A stretch of DNA of 64,000 nt from Coniferiporia sulphurascens (lineage: Eukaryota > Basidiomycota > Agaricomycetes > Hymenochaetales > Hymenochaetaceae): assembly GCA_002794785.1 (NCBI GenBank), contig NBBA01000002.1, forward strand, positions 806,001 through 870,000, read 5' to 3'. Below are positions 1 through 11,300 of this stretch, one piece after another. Within the stretch, counting starts at the first letter, position 1, and every line of letters begins with the position of its first letter. The position numbers and the translations under genes are program-made. The notes below the pieces were generated by a model. The model saw only the letters and a list, made by a program, of their open reading frames with translations, did no database searches and was not told where the DNA came from.

Positions 1-1820
1 GGACACCAGAACAAACACCCTTCAGCAATATCATGGAAGGTATGACTCAATTGTAGTCTACGATAATAATTAACAAGCCACAACAAGATAAGATTAAGAA
101 GGCTAGCATAATCGCTGAGCCACACAAGTATATCTAAGCATTCAGCTAAGATTAGCCGATGGAAGCATGGCGATCAATTGAAGATGCAATTGATGGGAGC
201 CAAGTATAGTGCATCACACAGCAGGATCAATTAGGAAATTAGGAGAAGCATCATAGGTATAGTAGTATCCAAGAATGGTTACCTTAGGTATTATACTATA
301 TGACTTGATGGAAACTTAGGGAAGGTTCTGGCATAGGATAAAGATAGCATGGTAGGCTGTAGAACGTACCGGAATATATGACTGACTCATAGGAAGCTAA
401 GAATAGTAAATAGCATGTACAGGATTGTACCAGAATATTCCTATGACTTATAAAGCGAGAGTAGTATGTTGTAGTATCTACCAAAACATAGTAAATAGCA
501 TACAACATGTAGGGTATAAAAGCCCAATGTAAAATTGCAGTAAAAAGCAGTTTAATTCATCTCTTGTCTCTTACCACCATCATCAGCTCTAACACTCTAG
601 CAAGTAAAGGGTACCAAGCCTACCCTAAACTAACTAGTAACATTGTGTGAATCTGTTATCACTTGTTTCTAACCTTTAATCAAGGAGTGAATCTAACATG
701 CTTGCCTCAGCACAGTTCTCTCTGGGTGAAGTGATGGTAGGCTTCACAGGTGTGCTGATGGTATGTGATTCCTCTCTCAGATGGGAAATTGCAGAGACAA
801 CCTGAGCAAGTGTGGTTCCTGCCAGCATATAGAGCTTCCATCCACCGAGTCCTCCTGATGTCAACTTGGCAAATGTGGTCATGAACTCTTGACCTAGTTC
901 ACAGTATACAGATCGATGTTTTGATCATATTGCTCGATATGTCTCAAACGTGTTTTGGCAAGCTTATTTAGGAAATTTGAAAGTGGTCTAGGACTCTTGT
1001 CCAGAATGTAAGCTCATTAGAGGACTTGAATGAATTTTCTAAGTAATAGACCTTCAGTGTAATCGCTTAAGATGTATTTACTGGCATGCACTACACTTGC
1101 AGATGTCCAATACAAATGTTTGTCAAATATATGCAGTTTACAGCATAGCAAGCATACTTAAGGGGAACAAATCATTAACCCCAACCCAGTGTATGAGTTG
1201 CCACAGGCATATAATGTGAATACAAGAGGAATCTGATAATGTAACAAAAATGTCATGAAATGTATTGCATTACGACCCAATGTCACAATTTAGATACTAT
1301 GCAATGCCTCTACTTTTATTATGACCAACTTGTAATCGAATATAAGGTGTGTAAGATCGGTGCTCTGATTATATGGTCTAAAAGCGGAAATAAGTTTCGG
1401 CGGTTTTTTGTGATGAACCTCCACTGATGCGGCAGCACCTCCGTTTTGCTACTCCGCCAAGGGCTTTTCTACTCCGGTGGGTAGGAAACGTAGAGAGGCG
1501 AGACGATCGAATGACGATACTTCGGCCAACTTGAAGAATCACTGGAAATTTCCCAATGGCACTCGATCACTCGCTGACTTTCATTATATAATGACCGGAG
1601 ACTCGCAAGATTTGATCATAAGTGGTTTTGACATACGCAAGAAAAAAGAAATAATGATTATAAGAAAACCGTAAAGGCAGTTAAATTTGAGGATTCCCTC
1701 CGAGGTACAAGCGGAGAATTCGAAGAACAAGCTCAGGCTACTATTATACATAGAGCCTTTCCCGATTACTTTCGTTGGCGTCTCCCTCCCAAGCTCCGAC
1801 TTCCTGTGCTTCTTCACCTT
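1..1820. other. Left-edge non-coding stretch with LTR-like promoter
   Basis: I see no convincing gene here. A TATA box in the context GGGTATAAAAGCCC at about 514-527 is followed by a region ending CTAACA near 700. This resembles the U3-R-U5 layout of a fungal LTR, but the left end lies outside the window and no terminal TG or target duplication can be checked. A minus-strand open frame of 68 codons (676-882) next to it could be a gag remnant. That is inference only. Confidence 0.25.
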
Positions 1821-3341
1821 CTACACGGATAATCCATCAACCTGTATTTTCAATTTTGGCGCGAGGAAGTGATTCGGATCCACAGGTCGCCAAGCATATG
1901 GACCCACTCTATCACTGCGCTCCTCTTCGGCACCCTTAATGATCCACGGAATATGATTATACACGTCGGGTGCGTAACGAAGAACGAGGACGTCAAATGA
2001 ATTAGGTTTGTACTCCTTTGTGCAGAATCCTGTTCCGTTCACTCTGTCGAACCTCCGGCTTTGAAGGAGTAGGCTTTCGGGGCGGGTCCCCTCGGAGACG
2101 GCAAGATATTTTCTATGAGTCGCTTCATAGGCAATGTATGCAGGTTTTCCGTCGGGCGTGTACCCTGCAAGTAGTGCGTGATGTCCTTTGCTGGAAAAGG
2201 CTGTGCCGCGAGGGACATGAAGCTGGAGTATACCAAAAGTATCAAGTTCCAGCACGTAGGCAGTCCTACAAACCGGCGAGTTTATGCATTTTTCCATGAT
2301 GTTCTACAAGTGAGAGTAGGTGGGCGATATGACGGAGCCTTGGAGGGATCGGCTTACGTGTATGTGTACAAGGTTTCCCGCCAAATCACAGTGCTTGTAT
2401 ATTTTTCTCGAAGATCGGACAACATCCTCAACGGACCAGGGACTGAAAGTGTTTTCGGTTTCACGAAACAGAGTGGGAAATTCGGAGCTGCATGCGAGTT
2501 TAGTTGAAGACAGGGCCCTCATGATGGCAGCTCTGCAATACGTATCCAAGACGAGTAAAACTTTCACTGCATGAGGGGCATATTTCAACGATAGGCCAGT
2601 CGCCCTTCATTAAAGCCCTGTAAGCATTTGAAGAAAACAGTGACAATTATACTTACAATTCCAAGTACCGAACTAGCTCCTGACTTAGTTCCGCCAACCT
2701 TGGGGGGTCTATGTTCTTTGCTCTCTGGGTCGGATCATAAAAAACGGTATCAGGTGTCGACTTCCGTTCGACAACGATCCTGCATAAGGTCAGATTCGAT
2801 GGACAGGAAAGCCTCAATAAGAGGGACCGTAATGACGGAGCCGGATACAATTCCTGTAACCGCTCCATCTTGATATAAGAGATGTCGTTAATGCCACCAG
2901 TGTTTACTATGCTTTTTAAAAGCTGGTATGTGATGAAGGCATGTTCGTCAACGCCTATGTCGTCGGTTGAGTCGGACTCCGTAAACCACCTGAAACTCCT
3001 AGAGCCGACTGTACGGGGCAATCGATCTGCGTAACTAACACTAATGACATATTGAATCCGTCAATGAACATTGAAAGGCCTACATAAGTATCGTTTTGAT
3101 CATGTCGTCGCAATAAACGTCTCCCAGATGAACACATGGAGCTGGTTTCATCGTTTCTTCAAGTAAATCGTTGAAAAGCCGATCGATGCACTCCCATTCG
3201 AGACCGTCGGGATAATCGACAAGAAAGTCGGCAAGGTGCTTCAACATTATAGGTGTTCCCAGACCAAGGAGCTTCCGTGTTGCATCTAGTTGAGTTATTT
3301 GTGAGAAATGTCGGACGACAAGAAACGAATTGTCGTGATCA
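1821..3341 (-). CDS. Uncharacterised fungal protein with DM9/DUF3421-like C-terminal part (paralogue 1)
   Basis: At least four exons are visible on the minus strand. One runs down from 3341 (starts DHDNSFLVVRHFSQ) to a GTAGGC donor. The next starts IYADRLPRTVGS and ends at a GTAAGT donor after VRYLEL. A third contains LLVLDTYCRAAIMRALSS. The last ends KIQVDGLSV. The last three align part by part with the gene at 21-22.4 kb: RLQELYP/RLQIIYP, LDTYCRAAIMRALS/MDTYCQAAILKALS, and GYTPDGKPAYIAYE/GYNAEGEPLYLVFD followed by PYAW. The segment ALLAGYTPDGKPAYIAYE followed by FDVLVL resembles a DM9/DUF3421 repeat. That is family knowledge applied by eye and not proven. The true start is unresolved; the reading frames at 3345-4088 may be its N-terminal part. 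The function is unknown. Confidence 0.55.
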
Positions 3342-3344
3342 CTG

Positions 3345-4088
3345 CGTTATAATTCGGTTCTTTTGAAGCCAAAAGCTGTGGGGGAAATGGACGAACTGCA
3401 GGTGACATGTAAGGTCTTCAAACGTTGACAAGACAGCCATACGACTACAATTATAACAGTGCACAACTTCTGGCAGCGTAGCCACCCTTTTGGCGATGAC
3501 GTTGACTTTGGCATCGGAAAGAGCAACGAGCGCCTTACGAGAGCGCTGAAGCAGCGAGTCATCGAAATCGAGCCAGACGGTGGGATGCTTTTGAATTCGC
3601 TCGATGGTTCGTACGGCGTCTAATTCCTTCAGTAGGTCCCGGACACAGCGATCGGATACCGAAAAATCGATAATATGGTCCAAAGCCTGCATTCTCGTCG
3701 AAGCTACGCCTGAACTGAGGATGCCATTAACCGCACCTGTCGCCGTGCTGAGCCACAAGCAGATTCACCCAACATATCCAACCAAGCGTTTACAGTCCTT
3801 CTGGATTTTTTTGCTATCAGTCCTGACCGTCGGTTGTACGCTAGAAGTTGCGATGGTCTTGCGATGTTTCTGTATTCTTATGGCGGTTACCCGCGGACCA
3901 CGGCCCATTTCCTCTGCAAGCTGATTGAGGAGGTTTTCAAGATGTTTCCCTAGAAAGCCATACAAGTTTCCAAGCGTACGCCCAGGACCCGGAAGATCAT
4001 CTGCAGTTGCATCTGTACTGACGGACTCCACCATCGAGACACGATCCGAGTCTGTGTGGTCTGCATAGTTTGTGCTCCAGTTCTGCAT
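3345..4088 (-). CDS. Hypothetical protein, possibly the N-terminal part of the downstream DM9-like gene
   Basis: An ATG at 4088 opens a frame (MQNWSTNYADHTDSD) that closes after GYVG near 3765. A second frame in the same direction continues as GAVNGILSSGVASTRMQ to about 3345. A short intron between GTGAATC and GACAG would link them. The second part holds CYNCSRMAVLS followed by HLQFVH, a C-x2-C...H-x4-H arrangement with a longer than usual spacer, so zinc binding is possible but unproven. A basic stretch with RIQKHRK lies in the first part. I do not recognise the family. The distance to the next coding exon is under 10 bases, which suggests one gene. Confidence 0.4.
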
Positions 4089-4319
4089 CTCGGGCGGAAA
4101 TGCTCTCCTAGACTTTTAGTAGTACACGAGTAAAGATGCGGCGGGGGGCTTCGATCGTGCCCATATAAATTAAAGCTTAGGTCATGCTTCTGTCAAACGG
4201 ATGCCTATTTGCGCGCCAATAAAAGCGAACTTAATCCGGTAACTCATTACGTACATACGGTAGTCATCCAGATTCTGGGGAATCAGGATACGGACAGCCC
4301 ATCCTCACATCGAACCCCC

Positions 4320-5748
4320 ATGAACTCGTATTCATCTACCAAACGCGCTCGAGGAGAGAACCAAGCTTCGGCGAGCTCGTCAAGGTCCTCGTCTCCCTCT
4401 CCAGCACTTTCACCGACAGCAAAGGCACAACGCGTCGCTTACCACTCGGCGCGAAACGCTGCAGCACCGTTGCTTTGCACCCTTCCCCCGACATGCCATC
4501 CGCCACACAACTCGCCTGCCGCGCTCGCGAACTCCCAGGAGCTGGAAACGCATTACGCTAAATATCATGCATTTGTATGCGCAGAGAGAAGTTGTGCGTC
4601 AGTGTTCCCGAATGCTAGGTTGTTGGAGTTGGTAAGCTCATCATTTCTACACACACGTACTACATACCTTCCCAGTTCTTTGTGTTAATTAAACTCTATC
4701 TTTACAGCACCAGACTGAATGCCATAATCCTTTGGCACTCGTTAGAAAGGAGCGAGGAGAAAAAATTGTGGGCGTTTGTGCTTTGTACCGCTTAACCACT
4801 GGGATCCTGAGCAGGCGCTTCATTTCTTTGTATATTCTCAGTTCGCCTGCCATCTCGAAACATGTTCGCGTCTCTTTCTGGACCCAAAGAAGCGAAGGCT
4901 GCATCTGATCCAAGCCCACGGCTTTCCTAAAGAGTACTTCTTTGCTGTCACAAACAAAGGGGTGGGTGGCTTGTTAAAGAAGTGGGGCGAAGGCGCCAGT
5001 TTAATCCGTGGGCCTTGGAAAGCGCGATCTGATGAGAAGGAGAATGATAAACTCAGGGACGTGTTGGAAGCCGGAACCGATGAGACTGGAGAGGACAGCG
5101 ATGATGGCGATGAGAGCGACGGAGGGATGCTGTCCGTAGGGATAATCAAAGATACAACGTCCGCTTCGGACGAACTGCGCAAGACTCTAGTTTCTGCTCA
5201 CAAAGCGGATTTCGTTGGTGGAAATCAGGACAAAGTCCTCTCGGCGAGAACCTCAGACGTCAAGGGCGGCGATATGGACGCACTGACGAATTCTCTGGGT
5301 TCACTTGCGCTCGTTCCCCCGAGTATACGATTTGGGCGGGGTGGGAAAAGTGGTCAAATGGCGCGTCAGTCGCAAGCCAGCAAAAGTAACAAACACGCTA
5401 TGTAAGACATTTTAGTTAAATATTAATGCGTGGCTTCCGCTGACTCGTATTCTCAGGTCCGGACGCCCTCAAACACATAAACTTGATGAGACTGTTGAAG
5501 CAGATATGCGTGTCGAAACAAGCATGCCATCCCCCGACATAGGAGTCAGTATCAACATCGATGCCGCACTTAAGGCACTCAAGGACGAGGTACCTCCTAA
5601 CTCAACTGCGAAACAGGACGCCCGTGGTGCGCTTCCTCGCGGCGAAGCTGGCCCTGGCGGGAAAGCAGTACTCGGCGGGGGCAGAGGCAGAGGTGGAAGA
5701 GGGAGGGGAAGGGGAAGAGGAAAAGATCAACAGCGAGGTAGAGGTTGA
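4320..5748 (+). CDS. C2H2 zinc-finger protein, ZNF511-like
   Basis: Four exons (4320-4631, 4708-4767, 4842-5401, 5457-5748) with GT-AG junctions give about 407 residues. Two C-x4-C-x12-H-x4-H fingers are visible: CAERSC...HQTECH, which is split by intron 1, and CHLETC...HLIQAH. The second is followed by GFPKEYFF. An acidic serine-rich linker leads to VPPSIRFGRG, which matches the conserved C-terminal signature of ZNF511-type proteins. Intron 2 removes the stretch from GTGGGC to TTCTCAG and restores the second finger, which supports the model. The tail after intron 3 ends in RGG/RGR repeats, suggesting RNA contact. The role of the family is poorly known, probably nuclear. The start was chosen as the first in-frame ATG before a low-complexity Ser/Arg N-terminus. 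Confidence 0.8.
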
Positions 5749-6207
5749 TCATTTGGAAGGTTTTTGGAGAAGTGATCGCGTGAGTTTCGCACTTTTATCT
5801 GCATATGCCATGTACACGATTGTTGTTCGAGTGTGAAAAAAATATTCTGGGGTACGTTCGAGTTTCTGAAAACGTTATGGAAGTTGTAACAATTGTCTTC
5901 TCAGCCTTTCAACTTCCAAACAGTCCACCGTTTGCCGAATTCCAAAAATGCAGAGATCCTCGCTCACGTGACGTAGAAGCGCGTTAACGCCGGGCCGTAT
6001 CTCAGTTCACATGCTCATCGACAGCGTTAACAAGTTCCATTGACGAGTGCTAGTACTTCCGTTGAACGCCGCGCATGGGGCACTCGGCTGTCTTAAGTCC
6101 AATATTTTACTTCGATGATAGTCAAGGTGCTTCTGATGCCTTCGATTTTGTGTCATCTGAGTTTTGGAACACCTCTGCGCTGGCGCTGGCACGAAGAGTC
6201 TCGCTGC
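5749..6207. other. Intergenic: ZNF511-like 3' side and GH30 5' side
   Basis: No gene is seen. The open frames here are short and have no recognisable motif. The right part is the presumed promoter of the secreted glycosidase. Confidence 0.5.
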
Positions 6208-6213
6208 TATAAA
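6208..6213 (+). promoter_or_regulatory. TATA box of the GH30 gene
   Basis: TATAAA sits about 40 bases upstream of the chosen ATG at 6252. This is a usual distance for a short fungal leader. Confidence 0.5.
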
Positions 6214-6251
6214 GACCCTAGGAGAGACCGAGTTTCATATGAGCTTTCGCC

Positions 6252-8066
6252 ATGCTTCATAGCTTCTCCATCTTCGTTTGTCTAAGCGCCTGTGTTTCCT
6301 TGATACGCGGTGCGACTAACTGCATTTATATTCTCGCTGGATGCCGATATCTTAACACCGGTTCTAGGCCAGCTTAATGTTTCCACCACCCCGTCGCAAG
6401 TGATGCTTGGCATCGGTGCGAGTGGTGCGTGGTGGCCGAACGATCTCGTTAGCTTTCCCGAAAGCGTACGCGAGCAAGCTGCTGAGCTATTATTCGGGAC
6501 AAGTGGAGTGGGTCTCACATCATACCGTTACAATGTTGGCGGTGGGGGTGTCTTCGTTAACAATCCTACGTATGTCTAGATTTCTGACTACAGTGGCGTC
6601 GATATACCTAGTCTAACTACTGTGTCATCAGCCGCGCTCCAGAGACATTTTATGTGTCTCCGGGAGTGTACAACTGGTCGGCTGATGCCGCTGGGGTTTA
6701 TTTCCTCAAGAAAGCGGCACAGTATAAGGTCCCTGTGCTTACCGCATTCGTAAATTCTGCCCCGATCGCTTTTACGAGTAACAACGGAAACTGCGGAGGG
6801 ACGATTGTTAATGCACAGGTCCCTGCATATGCGCAATATGTAGCGGACGTTATATCCCACTTCAAGGAGGAGGGAATTGTGTTCACGCACGTCTCTCCTA
6901 TGAATGAGCCAGATGATGTACGTCTAAATAGTTTCCCACTGATACCTCACGGATCACCTCATTTTCATCGTGATCGCAGAGCTTCGGCAGCTGCGGCCAG
7001 GAAGGTATGATTGTCACCCCCGAACAACGTGCACTTGTCGTCAACACCCTGCGCTCCACTCTTGACGCTGCCAACCTCCAGTCCGTCGGCATAATAGCGG
7101 ATGAGTCAAGCTCTACTGGTAATTTTATCCCCGAGGCGTCGACATGGATCCCGGACGCAGCATCTAGCCTTGCGGCGGCGTGTCATCACCAGTACGGATT
7201 TGGGAGCGACGCGGACGTCGCGCAGATGGGCGAACTCGGAAGGAATCTAAGCGGGAAGAACACGTGGTTCACTGAGATATGTTGTTACGCTACAGCCGAC
7301 TCTGCGAACGAGGGAAACCCCGCTGCTCCTCTTACCTATTCCGGGATCTATGAGTGAGTCTACAATAGAAATCGGGTCAAATGTCACGAGTACCGATTAT
7401 CATTTCAGACCGACGATTGTAGGTGGTCTCCAGCTTGGACAGCTCGTCTATCAGAGTTTCACACAAGCGTAAGCTGGGTCTCCGCATCTGGGCCTTTTAC
7501 TCACCTGTATACTACAGGCTTGACGCTCATTTCGATTTCTGGACTGCCCTCTCGAATGCAGTAGGGTGCTCCCCGCTTGGAAATGTCACCTGTCAAACTA
7601 CGGCTAATCCAGACGGCTGGAATGATGGACTAGTAAGCCCACTCCTCATGTCGCAGATACGCGTCCATGTTTTGATACCTCCCAGCTATACTATGACCCT
7701 TCGTTCGCCACGAACGGAAACTTCGAATTGTACAAAACAAAGCGCTTCTTTGTCATGAAGCACTTTGCGAACTTCATATTCATGAATTCGACACGCTTCG
7801 ATGTTGGAGGGCTACCGGACAACGTCTTCGGATTGCTGTTTAAATCCAGTGCCCAGCAACAGACGACCGCCGGTACAGCGCGCACTTCGCTCATACTGAT
7901 GAACATGGGAAACACGATGGTCACCGTCGATATCACGAAGAGAGAGCTTGGAAAGGAAGTAGGCGGAGCCCGCACGAGCGGGGAGATCGATTGGCAGCTC
8001 CTAGCGGCCGGCGATTCGCTGGCGTCGCTCCCGGGTCTGAGCATCACGACGCTCCTGTTTGATTGA
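6252..8066 (+). CDS. Secreted GH30-family glycoside hydrolase
   Basis: Seven exons (6252-6309, 6368-6569, 6632-6917, 6980-7353, 7409-7468, 7518-7632, 7686-8066) join in phase to about 491 residues with no internal stop. The first exon gives a signal peptide (MLHSFSIFVCLSACVSLIRG), so the enzyme is probably secreted. The fold is a clan A (beta/alpha)8 barrel. The acid/base Glu lies in MNEPDD (about residue 179) and the nucleophile Glu in TWFTEICCY (about 281), the spacing expected for GH30. GIGASGAWWPNDL near the N-terminus matches the GH30 start of the barrel, and the C-terminal part looks like the side beta-domain. The substrate cannot be read from sequence; fungal relatives act on beta-1,6-galactan, beta-1,6-glucan or xylan. 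A LINE is inserted 65 bp after the stop codon. Confidence 0.88.
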
Positions 8067-8130
8067 GGCTTCAAAAGGGTCGAACATCGAAATTTGTAAG
8101 CGAGCTGACGGATTTAGGCAGGCACATAAA

Positions 8131-8147
8131 CCGGTGTTTTATCAAAA
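8131..8147. repeat. Target-site duplication, left copy, of the LINE
   Basis: CCGGTGTTTTATCAAAA occurs here and again at 14516-14532, exactly bounding the LINE. A 17-bp duplication is typical of target-primed reverse transcription. Confidence 0.9.
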
Positions 8148-8163
8148 GAGAGAGAGAGAGAGA
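8147..8163. repeat. (AG)n microsatellite: 3' tail of the LINE
   Basis: About eight AG units lie directly inside the left target duplication. On the element's strand this is a (CT)n tail, so it is the simple-repeat 3' end of the LINE and not an independent microsatellite. Confidence 0.75.
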
Positions 8164-8201
8164 AATGCATTTATTGAGCGCGTCAGTCTAATAAGACAAG
8201 T

Positions 8202-8221
8202 GCGCTGCCTTTAGGCAGCGC
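8202..8221 (-). other. Stem-loop in the LINE 3' region
   Basis: GCGCTGCC and GGCAGCGC form a perfect 8-bp stem around a 4-base loop, about 55 bases from the 3' end. LINE reverse transcriptases often recognise a 3' hairpin in their own RNA, so this is a candidate recognition structure (inference). Confidence 0.5.
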
Positions 8222-8398
8222 TTTCTAGCTACTCTCCTACACTACTAGCCCTGTTCGGGTTGGGTTGGGTACTAATCCCCAAAATCGCGCTACTAACTAC
8301 TGGGGATGTTCGACGGGAATGAATCGCCGGAAAGGGCGGCCATCAGGCCAGGGGAAGTCCAGGCAAAGGGGGTGCGTGCTAAAGCCAGTCCACCAGAG

Positions 8399-11300
8399 TT
8401 AAATGAGGAGGGCAGCACGGGTGGCGGGGGAAAGAATCAGCCCCGGGTCGAGAAAGGCCTGTGTAAAGGCCGGAGTAAGAAGAAGGAAGTTAGCTAAATA
8501 GTAAATTCCATCCTGGTTACCTAACCATTCCTCCTCCGAGGTGGGGGGGTGGTCAGGGTATTCGCGAAAGACACGGAGGTACGCCTCACGTGTTAGTGGG
8601 CAGTGGAGGAGCAAATGCTCCCGCGTTTGTCGAGGGTGACCACAAATACATTGGGCGCCTGCTGCCCTATGGAACCGCTGTAAGTAAGCCATGGTGGCGC
8701 AATGTCCGGAGACGACTTGGGACGCGTGTGCGAAGGCCAACATACAGTCGGTGGTGATCATAAGCCCTGTAGGCTTGGGTCTGGGAAGTCCTACAAGGAA
8801 GGATGACCGAGAGCGACTCTGTGTCAAAGACACGATTGACTCCTGCCATCCCTTCCTCATCACCAGAGTGGTGAGGTAGCGGAGGTGTCGGACAGAGTGT
8901 CCGAAAAAACCCGCATTGTGGGCGGCTCTAATTGCAGCGGGCTCCGTGGATCGCCACCCTTCCGCCCAGAAATCCCGGGGGAAGTCAGTGAGGATAATAC
9001 AGAGGTCCGGCCGGACAGAGAGAGCTAGGGAGAGGTTGGCGCGGATACGCTTGAGTTGTGCATGCATATTCTGTAGCTTGTGGAACTTCATGACCTCAGA
9101 GGCGATGAAGCGTGCCGTGGTGCACAGGTACACCATTGTAATGCCGGGGTTCCGTGTAAGCATGAGGACTTCCTGTGCCCCTCTTTCGAGGGCAAGGATG
9201 CCAGCATCAAAGTGGTGCAGGAACCCTCCCACCGACCAAGAGGTAGAGTGGGGGGGTAGGGGGGGGCTATAAACGGTTACAGCTGCCCCCCCCGAAAAGG
9301 GCCGGGAGGACGTCCTTTCCTGACGCCCACGCAATACACGACCCCCGTGTGGCCCAGCGCTACAGAGCGTAGGACACCGGAGTGTGCATCGAGGCGAGCC
9401 TGCATAGCGTCAACATGTTGTGAGACTGGGGAGAGGCACAATAAGAGGCGGTCCGGAGGCTTCTGCCATGGTGGTGGCGGGATGACAGGAGCTGTCTCGA
9501 TGGGGCCCTGGGGGAGGGACCTGGCGGGGTAGTCCGAAACGTGCGTGAGGTGGGCCTTGTTGACGGGCCTAGGCTGGAGAGTGGGGCAGTGTCCCTGCTT
9601 AAGCATGGTGACAGCCGCCCTATCCACTAAACGCTGGACCAGTACCCCAATGGGGGGGATGCCGGTGGCGTGGGTGAGGTAGACGGAGGGTGTAGTTCGG
9701 AAGGCGCCCAAGATGCAGCAGCAGGCCTGGTTAAGGACCACCTGCATGGATTGGAGTTTCGCCTTCTGTTTCTGGTTAGTGAACCAGAGAGTTGCACCCC
9801 ACATAAGTGTGGGAACGATGCAGCCGATGACAAGGTGTCAGCGGTGCAGTGGAGATATGCCACGAACCGAGTTGCCAATGATGGACAATGCCCCGGTGAT
9901 GGAATGTGCCTTATTGCACATGTGTCGAATGTGCTCTGTGAAGCATAGTCCTGGATCAAACCAGATGCCTAGCCACCTAAGCGGTAGGGAGGGGAGGACG
10001 ACCCACGTCCGACCCCTCTCAGTGAGGGTGCATCCCTGGGCCAACTGGGTACGATCCCATAGTCGGTGCGAGAAGTGCATGAGCTCGGTTTTGTCCGCAT
10101 CAAGGGACAGCCCTAGGGCGTGTGCGGCATCAGAGATCCGGGGGTATAGGCGCGCCAGCACTAAAGCATTGGCAGCCGGTGATGGACCTATGACAGTGAG
10201 GAGGTGGTCGTCGACGTATGCCTTAACTGATTGGCCAGGGACATCGTTGCACAGGAGCAGGAGCGAGCTTGCAAAAAGCTCAGCGAGGATGGGCAAAACT
10301 GGGGAGCCTTGTGGGACCCCGAGGTTCGGAACCGCGCGTGTATCACCGACATAGCCGTCAAAGGAGAGCTGGACGTGTCGATCAGATACGAAGGACATGG
10401 CCCACTTCTGTGCTTCTACCGGGATAGCTTTGGTGAGCAGGGCCTGTTCAAGGTCATCATGTCGGATGGATGGGAAGAAGCCGGATACGTCTACTGCGAG
10501 GGCAGATAGCACCTGGCCCAAAGCCCATGTGCCCTCGATGTCCTCTACTAGGGACCTGGTGGCGTTAAGTATGCCCGAGCATTGCCGCCCGCCATACTGA
10601 TTGGCTGGAAGAGCACCACATCTCCCCCAATATTGGAATCATGCTGCCACCATTTTCTTGAGAAGCTTCCCCATAGTTTCCTCGAGAGTAATTGGGCGGT
10701 ATAATTTAAGCGTGGAGCCATCCTTCTTGCCAGGCTTCCGGAGCATAACTACTTTGGCTGTATGCCAGCACTGGGGGTGGTGGCCCACCTTCCAGCATTG
10801 GTTATACAGTCGCAGTAGTTCTCTGGGCCACAGGCAGTGCACCCACTTAAGGGGGCGGTACCCGAGCCCGGAGAGCCCCGGTGCTGATGTGTTGGATGTG
10901 TTACTGATGGCCTCCTGCAGTTCCATCATAGTGAAGGGGGCATCATGCAGGAGGGCATTGGGATGTGGGCGGCCAAGGTCCGGGGGCGAGAGCCTCATGG
11001 GCAGGGCCATAAAATATTGGGCCAGAAAAGCATCAGCTTTCTGGATGGGGGTGTGGGCGGTTCCTCCGGGAACATTAAGAGACGGCATGGGGGCTTTACG
11101 GGCGCCATGAGTCCAGTGAACAGTGTCCCAGATACGATCTGGGGTGATGTTCTCTGTGAACATGTCGAAGAAAGAGCGTTTCGTGGTGCGGAAGATCGAC
11201 TGGGACCTTCGCTGGAGTAGAGACCGCTCCTTGGGGGGGGTGGTTCAAAGGGCATCAAGGTGCCTCTGGCACTCAGCATTCCACCAACTCGTTCGCTTCC

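Noticed and set aside
9713..10354. Plus-strand frame of 213 codons
   Set aside because: Antisense to the reverse transcriptase of the LINE, which explains the open frame; no domain on the plus strand.
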